A DNA stretch of 62,946 nt, from contig NZ_GL622296.1 of NCBI RefSeq assembly GCF_000185385.1, forward strand, positions 703,880-766,825, written 5' to 3'. Shown one piece after another: positions 9,364-16,871 of this stretch; the first letter of the stretch is position 1; every line of letters begins with the position of its first letter. The notes under the pieces were generated by a model. It did no database searches. It saw only the letters and a list, made by a program, of their open reading frames with translations, and was not told where the DNA came from. The translations under genes were made by a program, and so were the position numbers. Source of the DNA: Lachnoanaerobaculum saburreum DSM 3986 (GTDB lineage: Bacteria; Bacillota; Clostridia; Lachnospirales; Lachnospiraceae).

Positions 9364-10141
9364 TTGGATGATGAGAGAAGAAATAACGGTGAATGACTCT
9401 GAAGTTAAAAGCGGTTTTCTTCAAAGTAATCTCTCAACCGTTATTTCTCTTTTATCATATTTAAAGATTGAGGACAGAAAAAAATATAGCGGAAGTCCGG
9501 TCATAAGAATCTGTGAATTGCTTATCTTACTTGTGCTTATTTATAACAGTAAAAGCATAGTGTTTTTGTGGACGGTCGGAATTTTTCTCTTAGCTGAGAT
9601 TGCTTTTTTTAGCGGTAGAGAAATAAGGTCTATTGTAAGAAAGCTTATCAGACTTGTTATTTTTACCGCCGTTATTTTACTGCCAAGCTATTTGCTTCAT
9701 CCAAGTATTCATCCGACTTTTTTTCTTATCAGAACTGTGCTTTTGCTTTTAAACCTCTCCGTATTTTTGACAAAGACCTCATGGAGCGATTTTATAACGG
9801 GGCTTAGAGGACTTTATCTGCCGGAGGAGTTGGTGATGATATTTGATATTGCAATCAAATATTTTTATATTTTGGGAAATCATATAAAGAGTATATTATA
9901 TGCAATAAGAATAAGAAGCTTACAGGGAGTTCCAAAAAAACTTACAGGTGCAATCTTAGGTCAGGTATATCTTATAAGCAAAGAGCATATGAAGAGTTTA
10001 TATGAGGCAATGCTGCTTCGTGGATACGGTACTAAGGTTAAAGTGAGGAGAAGATTGCAATTAAATAAATCAGATATTTTGCATATAAGTATTTGTATAA
10101 TACTTATAATTTTATTTTTTACTTTGAAAGGACAGATATGA
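9341..10141 (+). CDS. ECF transporter transmembrane component (CbiQ/NikQ type)
   Basis: A 266-aa membrane protein with four or five helices and the C-terminal coupling region (YLISKEHMKSLYEAMLLRGYG), which contains the ARG-like motif that touches the ATPase in EcfT/CbiQ proteins. ATG 9341 is chosen: GGAAG at 9331-9335 is correctly spaced for it, while the upstream TTG 9329 has no ribosome site. It overlaps cbiM by 23 bp and its stop overlaps the ATPase start (ATATGA), so all three importer genes are translationally coupled. Confidence 0.85.
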   Translation: MTNQTLPDWMMREEITVNDSEVKSGFLQSNLSTVISLLSYLKIEDRKKYSGSPVIRICELLILLVLIYNSKSIVFLWTVGIFLLAEIAFFSGREIRSIVRKLIRLVIFTAVILLPSYLLHPSIHPTFFLIRTVLLLLNLSVFLTKTSWSDFITGLRGLYLPEELVMIFDIAIKYFYILGNHIKSILYAIRIRSLQGVPKKLTGAILGQVYLISKEHMKSLYEAMLLRGYGTKVKVRRRLQLNKSDILHISICIILIILFFTLKGQI

Positions 10142-10863
10142 TTCATATTGAAAACGGAAAATATATTTATGAGAATCAAATAGGGATGGATCATATAAAC
10201 CTTGATATAAAAAAAGGAGAAGGTGTATCCGTAATGGGTCCGAACGGAGCCGGGAAATCCACTTTACTTAAGATTATTGTAGGACTTTTTGCCCTTACTG
10301 AGGGCAAATATACATTTAACGGAGAAGATATAAATAAGGCATATATAAAAGACTTAAAAAAAGTATCAAATCTTTACAGAAAAATCGGATTTGTATTTCA
10401 AAACAGCGATGTACAGCTTTTCAACTTTTCGGTTTATGAGGAACTTGCCTTCGGAGTGAGACAGCTTGGACTGCCTGAGGTTGAGGTGGAAAAAAGAGTG
10501 GAAGATTGCTTAAAACTCTTACAGATAGAACATTTAAAAAACAGAGTACCTTATCAATTATCAGGCGGTGAGAAAAAACTTGTGGCTATAGGCTCCGTGC
10601 TTACTATGAATCCTGAGGTGATTATACTTGATGAGCCTTTTAACGGACTTTCACCAAAGTATGTGGAACTTATAAAGGATGTTTTATATTCTTTGAAAAA
10701 GGCGGGAAAGACAATTATAATTACAAGTCATCATTTCAATCAGATAAAGGATTTGGTGGACAGTTTGTATCTTTTCGGTGAAGAGCATACTATAAAGAAA
10801 AGAATAGAAAGACATGAATGGGACAATCTGCCTACCTTTATGGAGTTTTTGGATAATATATAG
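10138..10863 (+). CDS. ECF transporter ATPase (CbiO/NikO type)
   Basis: A 241-aa ABC ATPase. It carries Walker A (GPNGAGKST), a Q-loop (FVFQNSDVQLF), the signature LSGGEKKLVAI, Walker B (VIILDEPFNGL) and the switch His (TSHHFNQ). The FQNxDxQ pattern is typical of ECF/CbiO ATPases. It energises the nickel/cobalt importer made with the two preceding genes. ATG 10138 has AAAGGA at 10127-10132; an upstream in-frame ATG would lie within the previous gene and lacks a site. No strong terminator follows. Confidence 0.93.
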   Translation: MIHIENGKYIYENQIGMDHINLDIKKGEGVSVMGPNGAGKSTLLKIIVGLFALTEGKYTFNGEDINKAYIKDLKKVSNLYRKIGFVFQNSDVQLFNFSVYEELAFGVRQLGLPEVEVEKRVEDCLKLLQIEHLKNRVPYQLSGGEKKLVAIGSVLTMNPEVIILDEPFNGLSPKYVELIKDVLYSLKKAGKTIIITSHHFNQIKDLVDSLYLFGEEHTIKKRIERHEWDNLPTFMEFLDNI

Positions 10864-10931
10864 AAAATATATTGAACATAATATTAATTGATGTAGTAAC
10901 TTTCATAGGGAACCTCCAACCTCCTATTATA
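10838..10931 (-). other. Orphan minus-strand expression signals with a 22-codon ORF
   Basis: On the minus strand TATAAT (10931-10926) is followed by AGGAGG and GGAGG, then ATG at 10906. The ORF encodes only 22 residues (start MKVTTSIN) and runs antisense into the end of the importer ATPase gene. It looks like the 5' end of a gene whose body has been lost, or a very small peptide gene. I assign no function. Confidence 0.3.
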
Positions 10932-11125
10932 GCACACAATACTATATAATAAGATGAACATTTTGGTAAAAATTTAACTAAAGAATGTAGGTTATATGCG
11001 GGTTGTAGGATTTTTTATGATTATTTAGGTAAACAAACTGTCAAAGGCTCTGTAAAATTTCACAATTTATAATTGCATTTAAGGAGATATTGTGGTATTA
11101 TATATATAAATAGTAAGTAGAATCA

Positions 11126-11339
11126 TTGGAAGAAATAAAAATATGTAATAGTTCGGCTTCATTGAGAAAAGCCAAAGGCTGTACGAAGATAGAGTTATTA
11201 AATTTAACAAATTTGTCTCAACAATATATTAGCAATGTAGAGAGAGGTTATACTTCCGTCTATTTATAAAACTATTATATTAGCAGATGCTTTGGGAGAA
11301 TGTTACTGTAATATTTTTTATAAATGTATAACAAGCTAA
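11126..11339 (+). pseudogene. Frameshifted XRE-family (HTH) regulator
   Basis: A possible TTG start at 11126 opens a frame with the XRE helix-turn-helix pattern (LTNLSQQYISNVERGYTSV) that stops at 11267-11269. A second frame continues the expected fold (KTIILADALGE) to a stop at 11337. The upstream part of the HTH domain also looks shortened. The gene is therefore a broken lambda-repressor-like regulator. It precedes a DUF3796-like membrane protein, a pairing seen in other Firmicutes. Confidence 0.7.
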
Positions 11340-11493
11340 CATGCATAAAATTGACAAGTTCATTTATCTGAACATATAAAGCTTATATTAAATGCTCGGC
11401 AATGTAGTTTGTTATGTGGAACAATTTAGATGGAATTATTTTGATACTATATTAAAGATTAGAAAATATGTAATTTAATGAGGGAGAACTTTG

Positions 11494-11862
11494 ATGGAAA
11501 ATTTGGAGAATAAAAAAATATACAGATTTAAAAAGTTTTTAGGATTTCTAGGATTTCTAGGATTTCTAGGATTTTTAGGATTTCTAGGATTTGTATTTGA
11601 TAATATAGTATTTTTTCATTTTTTTTGTTTTTATTGTTTTTTTTCATTTTTTTTCGTGAATGATACGCAGAGTATTAAGAATAAAGATGACAAAAGACAT
11701 ACTTTATACAGAGGTATTTTGGCCGCCATATTTACAGCCAATATAGTTGTAACTCAAAGTGGATATATCCATGATAAATACTCGGCTATGACTATTTTGA
11801 TCAATGTAGCTTTTGCTATAGCTGTAATAGTGGATACTATTATTGGTAAAAGTTACGTGTAG
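11494..11862 (+). CDS. DUF3796-like small membrane protein with GFL repeats
   Basis: A 122-aa membrane protein. Residues 16-33 are six tandem Gly-Phe-Leu units, encoded by a 9-bp DNA repeat, followed by a very Phe-rich segment, a short polar loop and two C-terminal hydrophobic helices (ILAAIFTANIVV and ILINVAFAIAVIVDTII). The Gly-Phe-Leu start and layout recall DUF3796 proteins, which are often encoded beside XRE regulators; a broken one lies just upstream. Function unknown. ATG 11494 has AGGGAG at 11481-11486; TTG 11491 is less likely. Base composition is richer in A+T than in the surrounding operons. Confidence 0.6.
   Translation: MENLENKKIYRFKKFLGFLGFLGFLGFLGFLGFVFDNIVFFHFFCFYCFFSFFFVNDTQSIKNKDDKRHTLYRGILAAIFTANIVVTQSGYIHDKYSAMTILINVAFAIAVIVDTIIGKSYV
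11541..11592 (+). repeat. 9-bp tandem repeat inside the DUF3796-like gene
   Basis: The unit aggatttct occurs 5.8 times in a row with a single substitution (aggattttt in the fourth copy). Each unit adds Gly-Phe-Leu, so copy-number change would alter protein length without a frameshift. Confidence 0.9.
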
Positions 11863-11920
11863 TTTAATTTGAGTTAGTGTTTATTGTGTTTGTACTGTTG
11901 GTTACAATATATTTATACAA

Positions 11921-11949
11921 TTGACAATTTTTCTTTATTATAGTACTAT
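11921..11949 (+). promoter_or_regulatory. Promoter of a candidate small RNA
   Basis: TTGACA at 11921-11926 and TACTAT at 11944-11949 are 17 bp apart. Transcription would start near 11956, directly at a perfect 7-bp hairpin. There is no ORF with a ribosome site before the terminator at 12039. Confidence 0.65.
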
Positions 11950-11955
11950 GACGAT

Positions 11956-12043
11956 GTACACATCTTGTGTACATAAATATTGATACTAATCTCTAGCAGT
12001 AAGCTCTCCAACATCAGGAGTAAGCCGAGCCTAGAGATTTTTT
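11956..12043 (+). ncRNA. Candidate structured small RNA of about 88 nt
   Basis: The RNA would open with TGTACAC/GTGTACA (11955-11973, 5-nt loop). It would close with a composite stem: AATCTCTAG at 11988-11996 pairs with CTAGAGATT at 12031-12039, with GCTC/GAGC and TCC/GGA stacked inside and one-sided bulges cagtaa and gtaagcc. T38-T43 completes an intrinsic terminator. The two bulges repeat the AGTAAGC word. It has its own promoter and precedes a toxin-like peptide gene on the same strand. I do not recognise an RNA family; it may be a regulatory RNA or just a short terminated leader. Confidence 0.5.
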
Positions 12044-12078
12044 GTTTTATGTGGAGGAAATATAATAAGCCGCAGCTA

Positions 12079-12106
12079 TTGACAACTGATATATAAGATG
12101 TACAAT
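12079..12106 (+). promoter_or_regulatory. Promoter of the toxin-like peptide gene
   Basis: TTGACA at 12079-12084 and TACAAT at 12101-12106 are 16 bp apart. The 5' leader (about 12113-12160) contains a small stem, AAAGCTT/AAGTTTT, ahead of the ribosome site. Confidence 0.6.
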
Positions 12107-12160
12107 GAATTTAAATAAAAGCTTCGTGAAAGTTTTATGTGGGGTATAAGGAGGAATCTT

Positions 12161-12268
12161 ATGGATATGCAGTTGTTTTGGGATATTGTGGCAATAGTTA
12201 TAAATATAGGAGTTTGGGTTGCCCTTGGACTTTTTATAAGGTGGTTGATATTAAAAATTAAAAAGTAA
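12161..12268 (+). CDS. 35-residue hydrophobic peptide, type I toxin-like
   Basis: ATG 12161 follows a perfect AAGGAGG (12148-12154, 6 bp away). The peptide has a short polar start (MDMQLFWD), one membrane helix rich in Ile, Val and Leu, aromatic Trp residues at both ends, and a basic tail (LILKIKK). This is the shape of type I toxins such as Fst, TxpA or holin-like toxins, but I cannot place it in a named family. It has its own promoter and a strong hairpin 8 bp after the stop. No antisense RNA gene was identified; the structured RNA just upstream is on the same strand. Confidence 0.6.
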   Translation: MDMQLFWDIVAIVINIGVWVALGLFIRWLILKIKK

Positions 12269-12276
12269 TTATGCAA

Positions 12277-12310
12277 AAGAGTAGTTTGCCTGTTTTGACA
12301 AACTACTCTT
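12277..12310. terminator. Hairpin between convergent genes
   Basis: AAGAGTAGTTTG and CAAACTACTCTT form a perfect 12-bp stem with a 10-nt loop. It lies between the plus-strand peptide gene and the minus-strand VWA gene, starting one base after the VWA stop codon. The T-run is weak on both strands (TTTT on the minus strand), so it may work as a modest terminator or a 3'-end stabiliser for both. Confidence 0.65.
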
Positions 12311-12311
12311 A

Positions 12312-14012
12312 TTACATTCTCCTTATTTCCGCCTGTAGCATATTTCCGACCAAAGACGCAAAGTTATCAAGTGATTTTACTTTTACAAAACTTCTGCCGA
12401 ATATTTTTTGTACATTAGGAAGGTCTGCATTATCTCCGGTAAAGGCACATAGCACATATATGTTTTCAAGTTTTGCTTTATGTACAAGCTCAGTCATATC
12501 TTCAACAGCAATATCGCCGCTGTAATTTCTTGATTTGCCCTTTACTTCAAGCATATCATTCGGCTTGATATCAGTCAGCCATATCACAACTCTGTGAGAA
12601 GCGTTGTTTTTCTTCATCTGCTCAATCAGTGCATTTAGAGCAAGTCCGTCTCTGTTGGCACCTGTTGTAAAGAATCTGAATATTTCATTGTTTTTTGAGG
12701 TCTCATTATAATCTCTGTAAAGATTCATTACAGTGTATCCGTTCATTGAAGAATACCCCCAAACCCTTACCGGGACATGGCAGTTATCAAGTGCTTTTGC
12801 AATAATGTAGCCCTGTGTGGATACAGTGTCCATACGATGTATCTGTGAGGCGGAGGCATCAAGTAAAATATCTACAGAAATATTGCCGCTGCCTTCCGCC
12901 ACCTGTTTTTCAAAAATTTTATTATTGTTAAGATACAGAGCCTTCCAGACAAGAGAAGGATTTAACTTGCCGGTTTTTGAATAAACAGCAGCAGGCTCAA
13001 GCTGTGTAAGCAGTGCGTTCTTTATGCGATTTGTAAGCTCCAGTATAGCCGCATTATTACTCCCTATATTGTCAAAGAAGAATTCTTCATTTTTCTTATA
13101 CTGTTTTTTCATTTCCGTTCGCATCTTTGCGGCAAATCCGGTTACTTTTTCTTCACTCTCACCTCTTGTAAAAAATATTCTGGTACCTGTGTGGTTGCCT
13201 ACACAGCACTCTCTTTGTATTTTTTCAGAGGTTTTATCATCATAGATGGATTTGCCGAAATAGCTGCTGATATATTTTCTTAAACCTTCCTCCGTAACTC
13301 TGTTAAATTTTTCCGAGTCGGTTTCAAATGCAGAGGCATCTGCACCTCCCTGATTTTCAACATAGCCAAGTACCAGTTTGGTCGCACCTGATACTTCGTT
13401 TGATACACCTGCTTTTTTACCGAAGAAAAGTCTTGGTATAGGAACTTTGAATCTGTGCTTTTGAAACCTTGCAGATACTCCGGGAAGGTAGGTAAAATAT
13501 TTTGCAAGAGTACCTGAAAGACTCTTTATAAACCCTTCAGTATCCACATCCGCACCGATTTCAACTTCAGATAAGAGCTTTCTGTCCACCATATCGGGCA
13601 GTCCGCTGTCCTCACCGATTGAGATTCTATAGTGGCCTTCAAGTATCCAACCCTCTCTGCTTTCCGCAATACTTGGCATAAATTCCTTAAGCTTTTGCCT
13701 GCAATACTCTTTTCTAAGGAGTAACAGACTCGGTCTTAAATTCTTTTCCTTTTCAAAGGTGGCGTTTTCAAGCGCAATCCAAAATAATGTCTCATAGGTT
13801 CCCTGACCTATGGTTTCATGGAAAGTATTATAAAATTCCTTCAACCTTTTCCAGTCAAAATGTGCATAGCTGCTGCCAAGTATGGTATTCCAATAAAGAT
13901 CGGCTCTTGCCTCATTATCATACATACGAAAGCCTATGGAAACATTATAATTACCTGCGGCATTCCAAATCATATTTGCGGCTCTCTTTTTTTCAAACTC
14001 TGTCAAGATCAT
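12312..14012 (-). CDS. VWA-domain protein paired with a MoxR ATPase
   Basis: A 566-aa soluble protein. The N-terminal 300 residues show no motif I recognise. A von Willebrand A domain begins around residue 370: DILLDASASQIHRM holds the DxSxS metal-ion site, followed by the TGANRDGLAL and VIWLTDIKPND segments. The layout resembles NorD/CoxE-type VWA proteins, which work with MoxR ATPases as chaperones inserting metals or remodelling complexes. The preceding moxR gene overlaps it by 4 bp. The client is unknown. No cox or nor genes are nearby. Confidence 0.75.
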   Translation of the reverse strand: MILTEFEKKRAANMIWNAAGNYNVSIGFRMYDNEARADLYWNTILGSSYAHFDWKRLKEFYNTFHETIGQGTYETLFWIALENATFEKEKNLRPSLLLLRKEYCRQKLKEFMPSIAESREGWILEGHYRISIGEDSGLPDMVDRKLLSEVEIGADVDTEGFIKSLSGTLAKYFTYLPGVSARFQKHRFKVPIPRLFFGKKAGVSNEVSGATKLVLGYVENQGGADASAFETDSEKFNRVTEEGLRKYISSYFGKSIYDDKTSEKIQRECCVGNHTGTRIFFTRGESEEKVTGFAAKMRTEMKKQYKKNEEFFFDNIGSNNAAILELTNRIKNALLTQLEPAAVYSKTGKLNPSLVWKALYLNNNKIFEKQVAEGSGNISVDILLDASASQIHRMDTVSTQGYIIAKALDNCHVPVRVWGYSSMNGYTVMNLYRDYNETSKNNEIFRFFTTGANRDGLALNALIEQMKKNNASHRVVIWLTDIKPNDMLEVKGKSRNYSGDIAVEDMTELVHKAKLENIYVLCAFTGDNADLPNVQKIFGRSFVKVKSLDNFASLVGNMLQAEIRRM

Positions 14013-14926
14013 GAAAAAACACTCTCCCCCGAAAGGCTTTCAGGCAATCTGGCACTTACAATATCAAGTACAAGCTGTCTTTCATACTCATCAAAGCATT
14101 TATTTATAAGTCCCATCTGTAAAGCCTTTGTAACTCCAAGTCCTTTTTTCATCATTCCTATACAGGAGATAAGGCCTCTGAGATCAAGACTTCTTGTAGA
14201 AATTTCACCACCCTCACATTTTTTCCTTATCTCATCAAAAAGAGTGGCAAATTGTGAAATATATTCAGGCTTTAGAGTAGGGTATTTGTCCTTTATAAGC
14301 TTTTGTAAATTCTCTTCCGATATAACAGGCATATGCAGTACCATAAATCTGGATGCAAGTGCTTCATTCATCTCCCTTGTTCCGGCATATCCGTAGTTCA
14401 TAGTACTGATAAATCTTGTAGCCTCATGTAAAGTTATTCTGTCGTATCCCGGTAAATCAACGGTTCGTCTAAAGTCAAGCACTGCATGAAGCACAGCAAG
14501 TGATTCATTCTTTGCCATATTTATTTCATCAAGTACACCGAAACCTCCTTTTAAGGCACAGTTTAATATAGGTCCTTTTCTAAGCTTTACCTCTCCGTTT
14601 TCAAAGGTGTCGGAACCTATAAGAGATGATGCATCAGTATTGATATATAGTGATATATCCCATTGCGGTCTTGCAAATGCCGTTGCAAGGTTCTGAGCCA
14701 ATACATTCTTACCTGTAGCTTTAGGACCGTCAAGCAGGATGTTTTCACCTGCTATTATAGCTGTGGCGGCTTCTTCCCAAATTTCTTTGCCATAGTAGAG
14801 ATATGAATCTTTAGGGATTCTCTTTTCATCTTCAGCTTCAAGTTTATAGAAGCTTCTGAATGAACTTATCTCTGAAATAATTTTATCTGATACATTTTCC
14901 TGTTTTAAAAATTCTAAAATTTCCAT
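14009..14926 (-). CDS. MoxR-family AAA+ ATPase
   Basis: A 305-aa AAA+ ATPase. Its P-loop is GPKATGKN near residue 69, Walker B is GFGVLDEINMAKNE, and sensor-like FISTMN and an arginine-finger-like EALASRFMVLHMP follow; these match the MoxR group. It is upstream of and overlaps the VWA gene, the standard MoxR-VWA pair. In characterised cases such pairs remodel or activate a metalloenzyme or membrane complex. The transcript starts downstream of the cstA terminator, so it probably has its own promoter, which I could not identify. Confidence 0.85.
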   Translation of the reverse strand: MEILEFLKQENVSDKIISEISSFRSFYKLEAEDEKRIPKDSYLYYGKEIWEEAATAIIAGENILLDGPKATGKNVLAQNLATAFARPQWDISLYINTDASSLIGSDTFENGEVKLRKGPILNCALKGGFGVLDEINMAKNESLAVLHAVLDFRRTVDLPGYDRITLHEATRFISTMNYGYAGTREMNEALASRFMVLHMPVISEENLQKLIKDKYPTLKPEYISQFATLFDEIRKKCEGGEISTRSLDLRGLISCIGMMKKGLGVTKALQMGLINKCFDEYERQLVLDIVSARLPESLSGESVFS

Positions 14927-14952
14927 ATTCCCTCTGTTTAATAAAATAATAA

Positions 14953-14998
14953 AAAAACTCCCGAGACAGTATTATATTACAACTGCCTTGGGAGTAGC
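14953..14998 (-). terminator. Intrinsic terminator of cstA
   Basis: On the minus strand ACTCCC plus an inner GGCAGT pairs with ACTG...GGGAGT across an A+T-rich loop and is followed by seven T. It lies just after the cstA stop and separates cstA from moxR. Confidence 0.8.
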
Positions 14999-15006
14999 AA
15001 GTTTAT

Positions 15007-16545
15007 TTATTTGTCTGCCGGGGTAGTACCGCCTTTTTTACCTCTCCAGATAACAAGCACCACATAAATTGCAGCGACAACTGCACCTCCGATATATGCA
15101 ACACCCCAACTTTGACCGAAGCCAAGTTTTGCATTCAATATATAGCAAGCACATATATATGTATAGAATGTACCGGGGATAAGTGTCATCCAAGCCCATT
15201 TTGCTTTGTCATTTATCATAAGATAGATAGATGCGGCAGCAAGCGGGAAGAGTGCCATTGTCTGATTTGACCATGCAAAGTATCTCCAAAGTGTGTTAAA
15301 TCCTTTAGGATCAACCTTAGCCCAGATAAGTATTACAGCTACGATAGCAAAAATCGGTACGGCAAGACTAAGTCTTCTTGCATTGTTGTCCTGCTTGATA
15401 TGGAATGTATCGGCTATTGTAAGACGTAGTGCACGAAGTGCGGTATCACCTGATGTAACAGGTAAGATAATGATACCGATAAGTGCTACGGCACCTCCGA
15501 TAGGACCGAGTGCATATCTACATACCACACCGACAACACTGGTAGGAGAAATAGCAACAAGTTCTCCACCTTTTTGTATCATATACTGCCATACACCCTT
15601 GTCACTAAGCTGCATTGTGATACCGCCTTTATCAGCTGTAAACTGAATAAGTGCCATTGTACCTGCTGCCCAAACCATTGCAATGAATCCCTCTACAATC
15701 ATCATATTGTAGAATGTCATACGACCGTCTTTTTCACTCTTTATTGTACGAGCCACCAAAGCTGTCTGTGATGAGTGGAATCCGGAAAGAATACCACAGG
15801 CTACGGTAACAAAGAAAATCGGGATAAAATGCCCTGCTTTAAAGTATGCACTGTAGTCAAAAGACTGTGTTGCCCAACTGCCCCAAACTTCTACCAGCGG
15901 GTAATGTAATATAACCATTGCACCGAATACTCCGAGTGCTGAGAATACTAGGATTGCACCGAAGATAGGATAAACACGACCGATAATCTTATCTATCGGG
16001 AATACGGTTGCTATAAGGTAATAAGCGAAGATAGTTCCGTAAATAACCCATGTGGAAACTTCTGTAGGCGCACCGCTGAAACCGAAGACCTGTGTCGCCG
16101 CAATATCACCGGGTGTGTAAATAAATACAGTACCTACCAATAAGAGCAATAAACATACAAATACATCATAAATCCAGAACACCGATTTGCTTGTGTACTT
16201 GCGAACCATCTCCGGCATCTGAGCACCGCCGTCTCTTGTACAGATCATACCTGCAAAATAATCGTGAACGGCACCTCCTATTACATTACCTATCGGTATT
16301 GTAAGAAGTGCTATAGGTCCGAACAGTATACCCTGGATAGGTCCGAGAATAGGGCCTGTACCTGCTATATTAAGTAGGTTGATAAGTGCATTTTTCCATG
16401 TCGGCATAGGAACATAGTCAACACCGTCCTGCTTTGCATAAGCCGGTGTTTCTCTGTCATCAGGCCTGAAAACATGGTCACAAAGTTTACCCATAAAAAA
16501 TCCGCCGACGATTAGAATCACAAGGCCGATCATAAATGTTGCCAT
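15007..16545 (-). CDS. cstA: CstA-family peptide/pyruvate transporter
   Basis: A 512-aa polytopic protein with well over ten membrane helices. It has the CstA hallmarks: PTWKNALINLLNIAGTGPI, an amphipathic N-terminal domain with GPILGPIQGILFGP, and SGFHSSQTALVARTIKSEKD in the middle. Known homologues take up peptides or pyruvate on nutrient limitation. The shorter length (about 510 versus 700 in E. coli CstA) is usual in Clostridia. ATG is preceded on the minus strand by AGAGAGGAA. It is monocistronic, divergent from the fab cluster. Confidence 0.92.
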   Translation of the reverse strand: MATFMIGLVILIVGGFFMGKLCDHVFRPDDRETPAYAKQDGVDYVPMPTWKNALINLLNIAGTGPILGPIQGILFGPIALLTIPIGNVIGGAVHDYFAGMICTRDGGAQMPEMVRKYTSKSVFWIYDVFVCLLLLLVGTVFIYTPGDIAATQVFGFSGAPTEVSTWVIYGTIFAYYLIATVFPIDKIIGRVYPIFGAILVFSALGVFGAMVILHYPLVEVWGSWATQSFDYSAYFKAGHFIPIFFVTVACGILSGFHSSQTALVARTIKSEKDGRMTFYNMMIVEGFIAMVWAAGTMALIQFTADKGGITMQLSDKGVWQYMIQKGGELVAISPTSVVGVVCRYALGPIGGAVALIGIIILPVTSGDTALRALRLTIADTFHIKQDNNARRLSLAVPIFAIVAVILIWAKVDPKGFNTLWRYFAWSNQTMALFPLAAASIYLMINDKAKWAWMTLIPGTFYTYICACYILNAKLGFGQSWGVAYIGGAVVAAIYVVLVIWRGKKGGTTPADK

Positions 16546-16576
16546 AGAAAATTCCTCTCTTTCTTTCTATGTTTAT

Positions 16577-16606
16577 TTTATACACATTTAAGATACTACT
16601 TGTTAA
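16577..16606 (-). promoter_or_regulatory. Candidate cstA promoter
   Basis: Read on the minus strand, TTAACA (16606-16601) and TATAAA (16582-16577) are 18 bp apart, about 35 bp before the cstA start. It is a fair but not perfect match, and no catabolite-repression site was seen next to it. Confidence 0.45.
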
Positions 16607-16738
16607 TAAAATTTTCAATATTTTTTTAATAAAAACAATGAAAATACATTCATATTTAAATATCGGTTTTGATTTCCCGACTAAATATATTGACTATAAT
16701 TCAGATATATCACAGAGCACTGAATATAAATAAAACAC

Positions 16739-16767
16739 TTGACAAAGGGTTGCTACAAATTTAAAAT
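16739..16767 (+). promoter_or_regulatory. Promoter of the fatty-acid synthesis cluster
   Basis: TTGACA at 16739-16744 and TAAAAT at 16762-16767 are 17 bp apart. The -10 element lies inside the palindrome at 16761-16791, so a protein bound there would block RNA polymerase. Confidence 0.75.
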
Positions 16768-16791
16768 ACTTTGAGTATCAAAGTATTTTAA
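16761..16791 (+). promoter_or_regulatory. FabT-like operator
   Basis: A perfect inverted repeat: TTAAAATACTTTGA, spacer GTA, then the exact reverse complement. Its centre ACTTTGAGTATCAAAGT is close to the FabT box known from streptococci (ANTTTGATTATCAAATT), differing at two positions. FabT is a MarR-family repressor controlled by acyl-ACP. No MarR gene is in this cluster, so the regulator would be encoded elsewhere. Confidence 0.7.
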
Positions 16792-16871
16792 ATCGTGATT
16801 GTGAGCGGTATATTTTAACAATCCGGTGCCTTATAACTTTGATAAAAGTCTTACGAAAGGACTTATGTAAA

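Noticed and set aside
11046-11060. GGCTCTGTAAAATTT resembling an insertion-sequence end
   Set aside because: No partner inverted repeat, transposase remnant or target duplication was found nearby.
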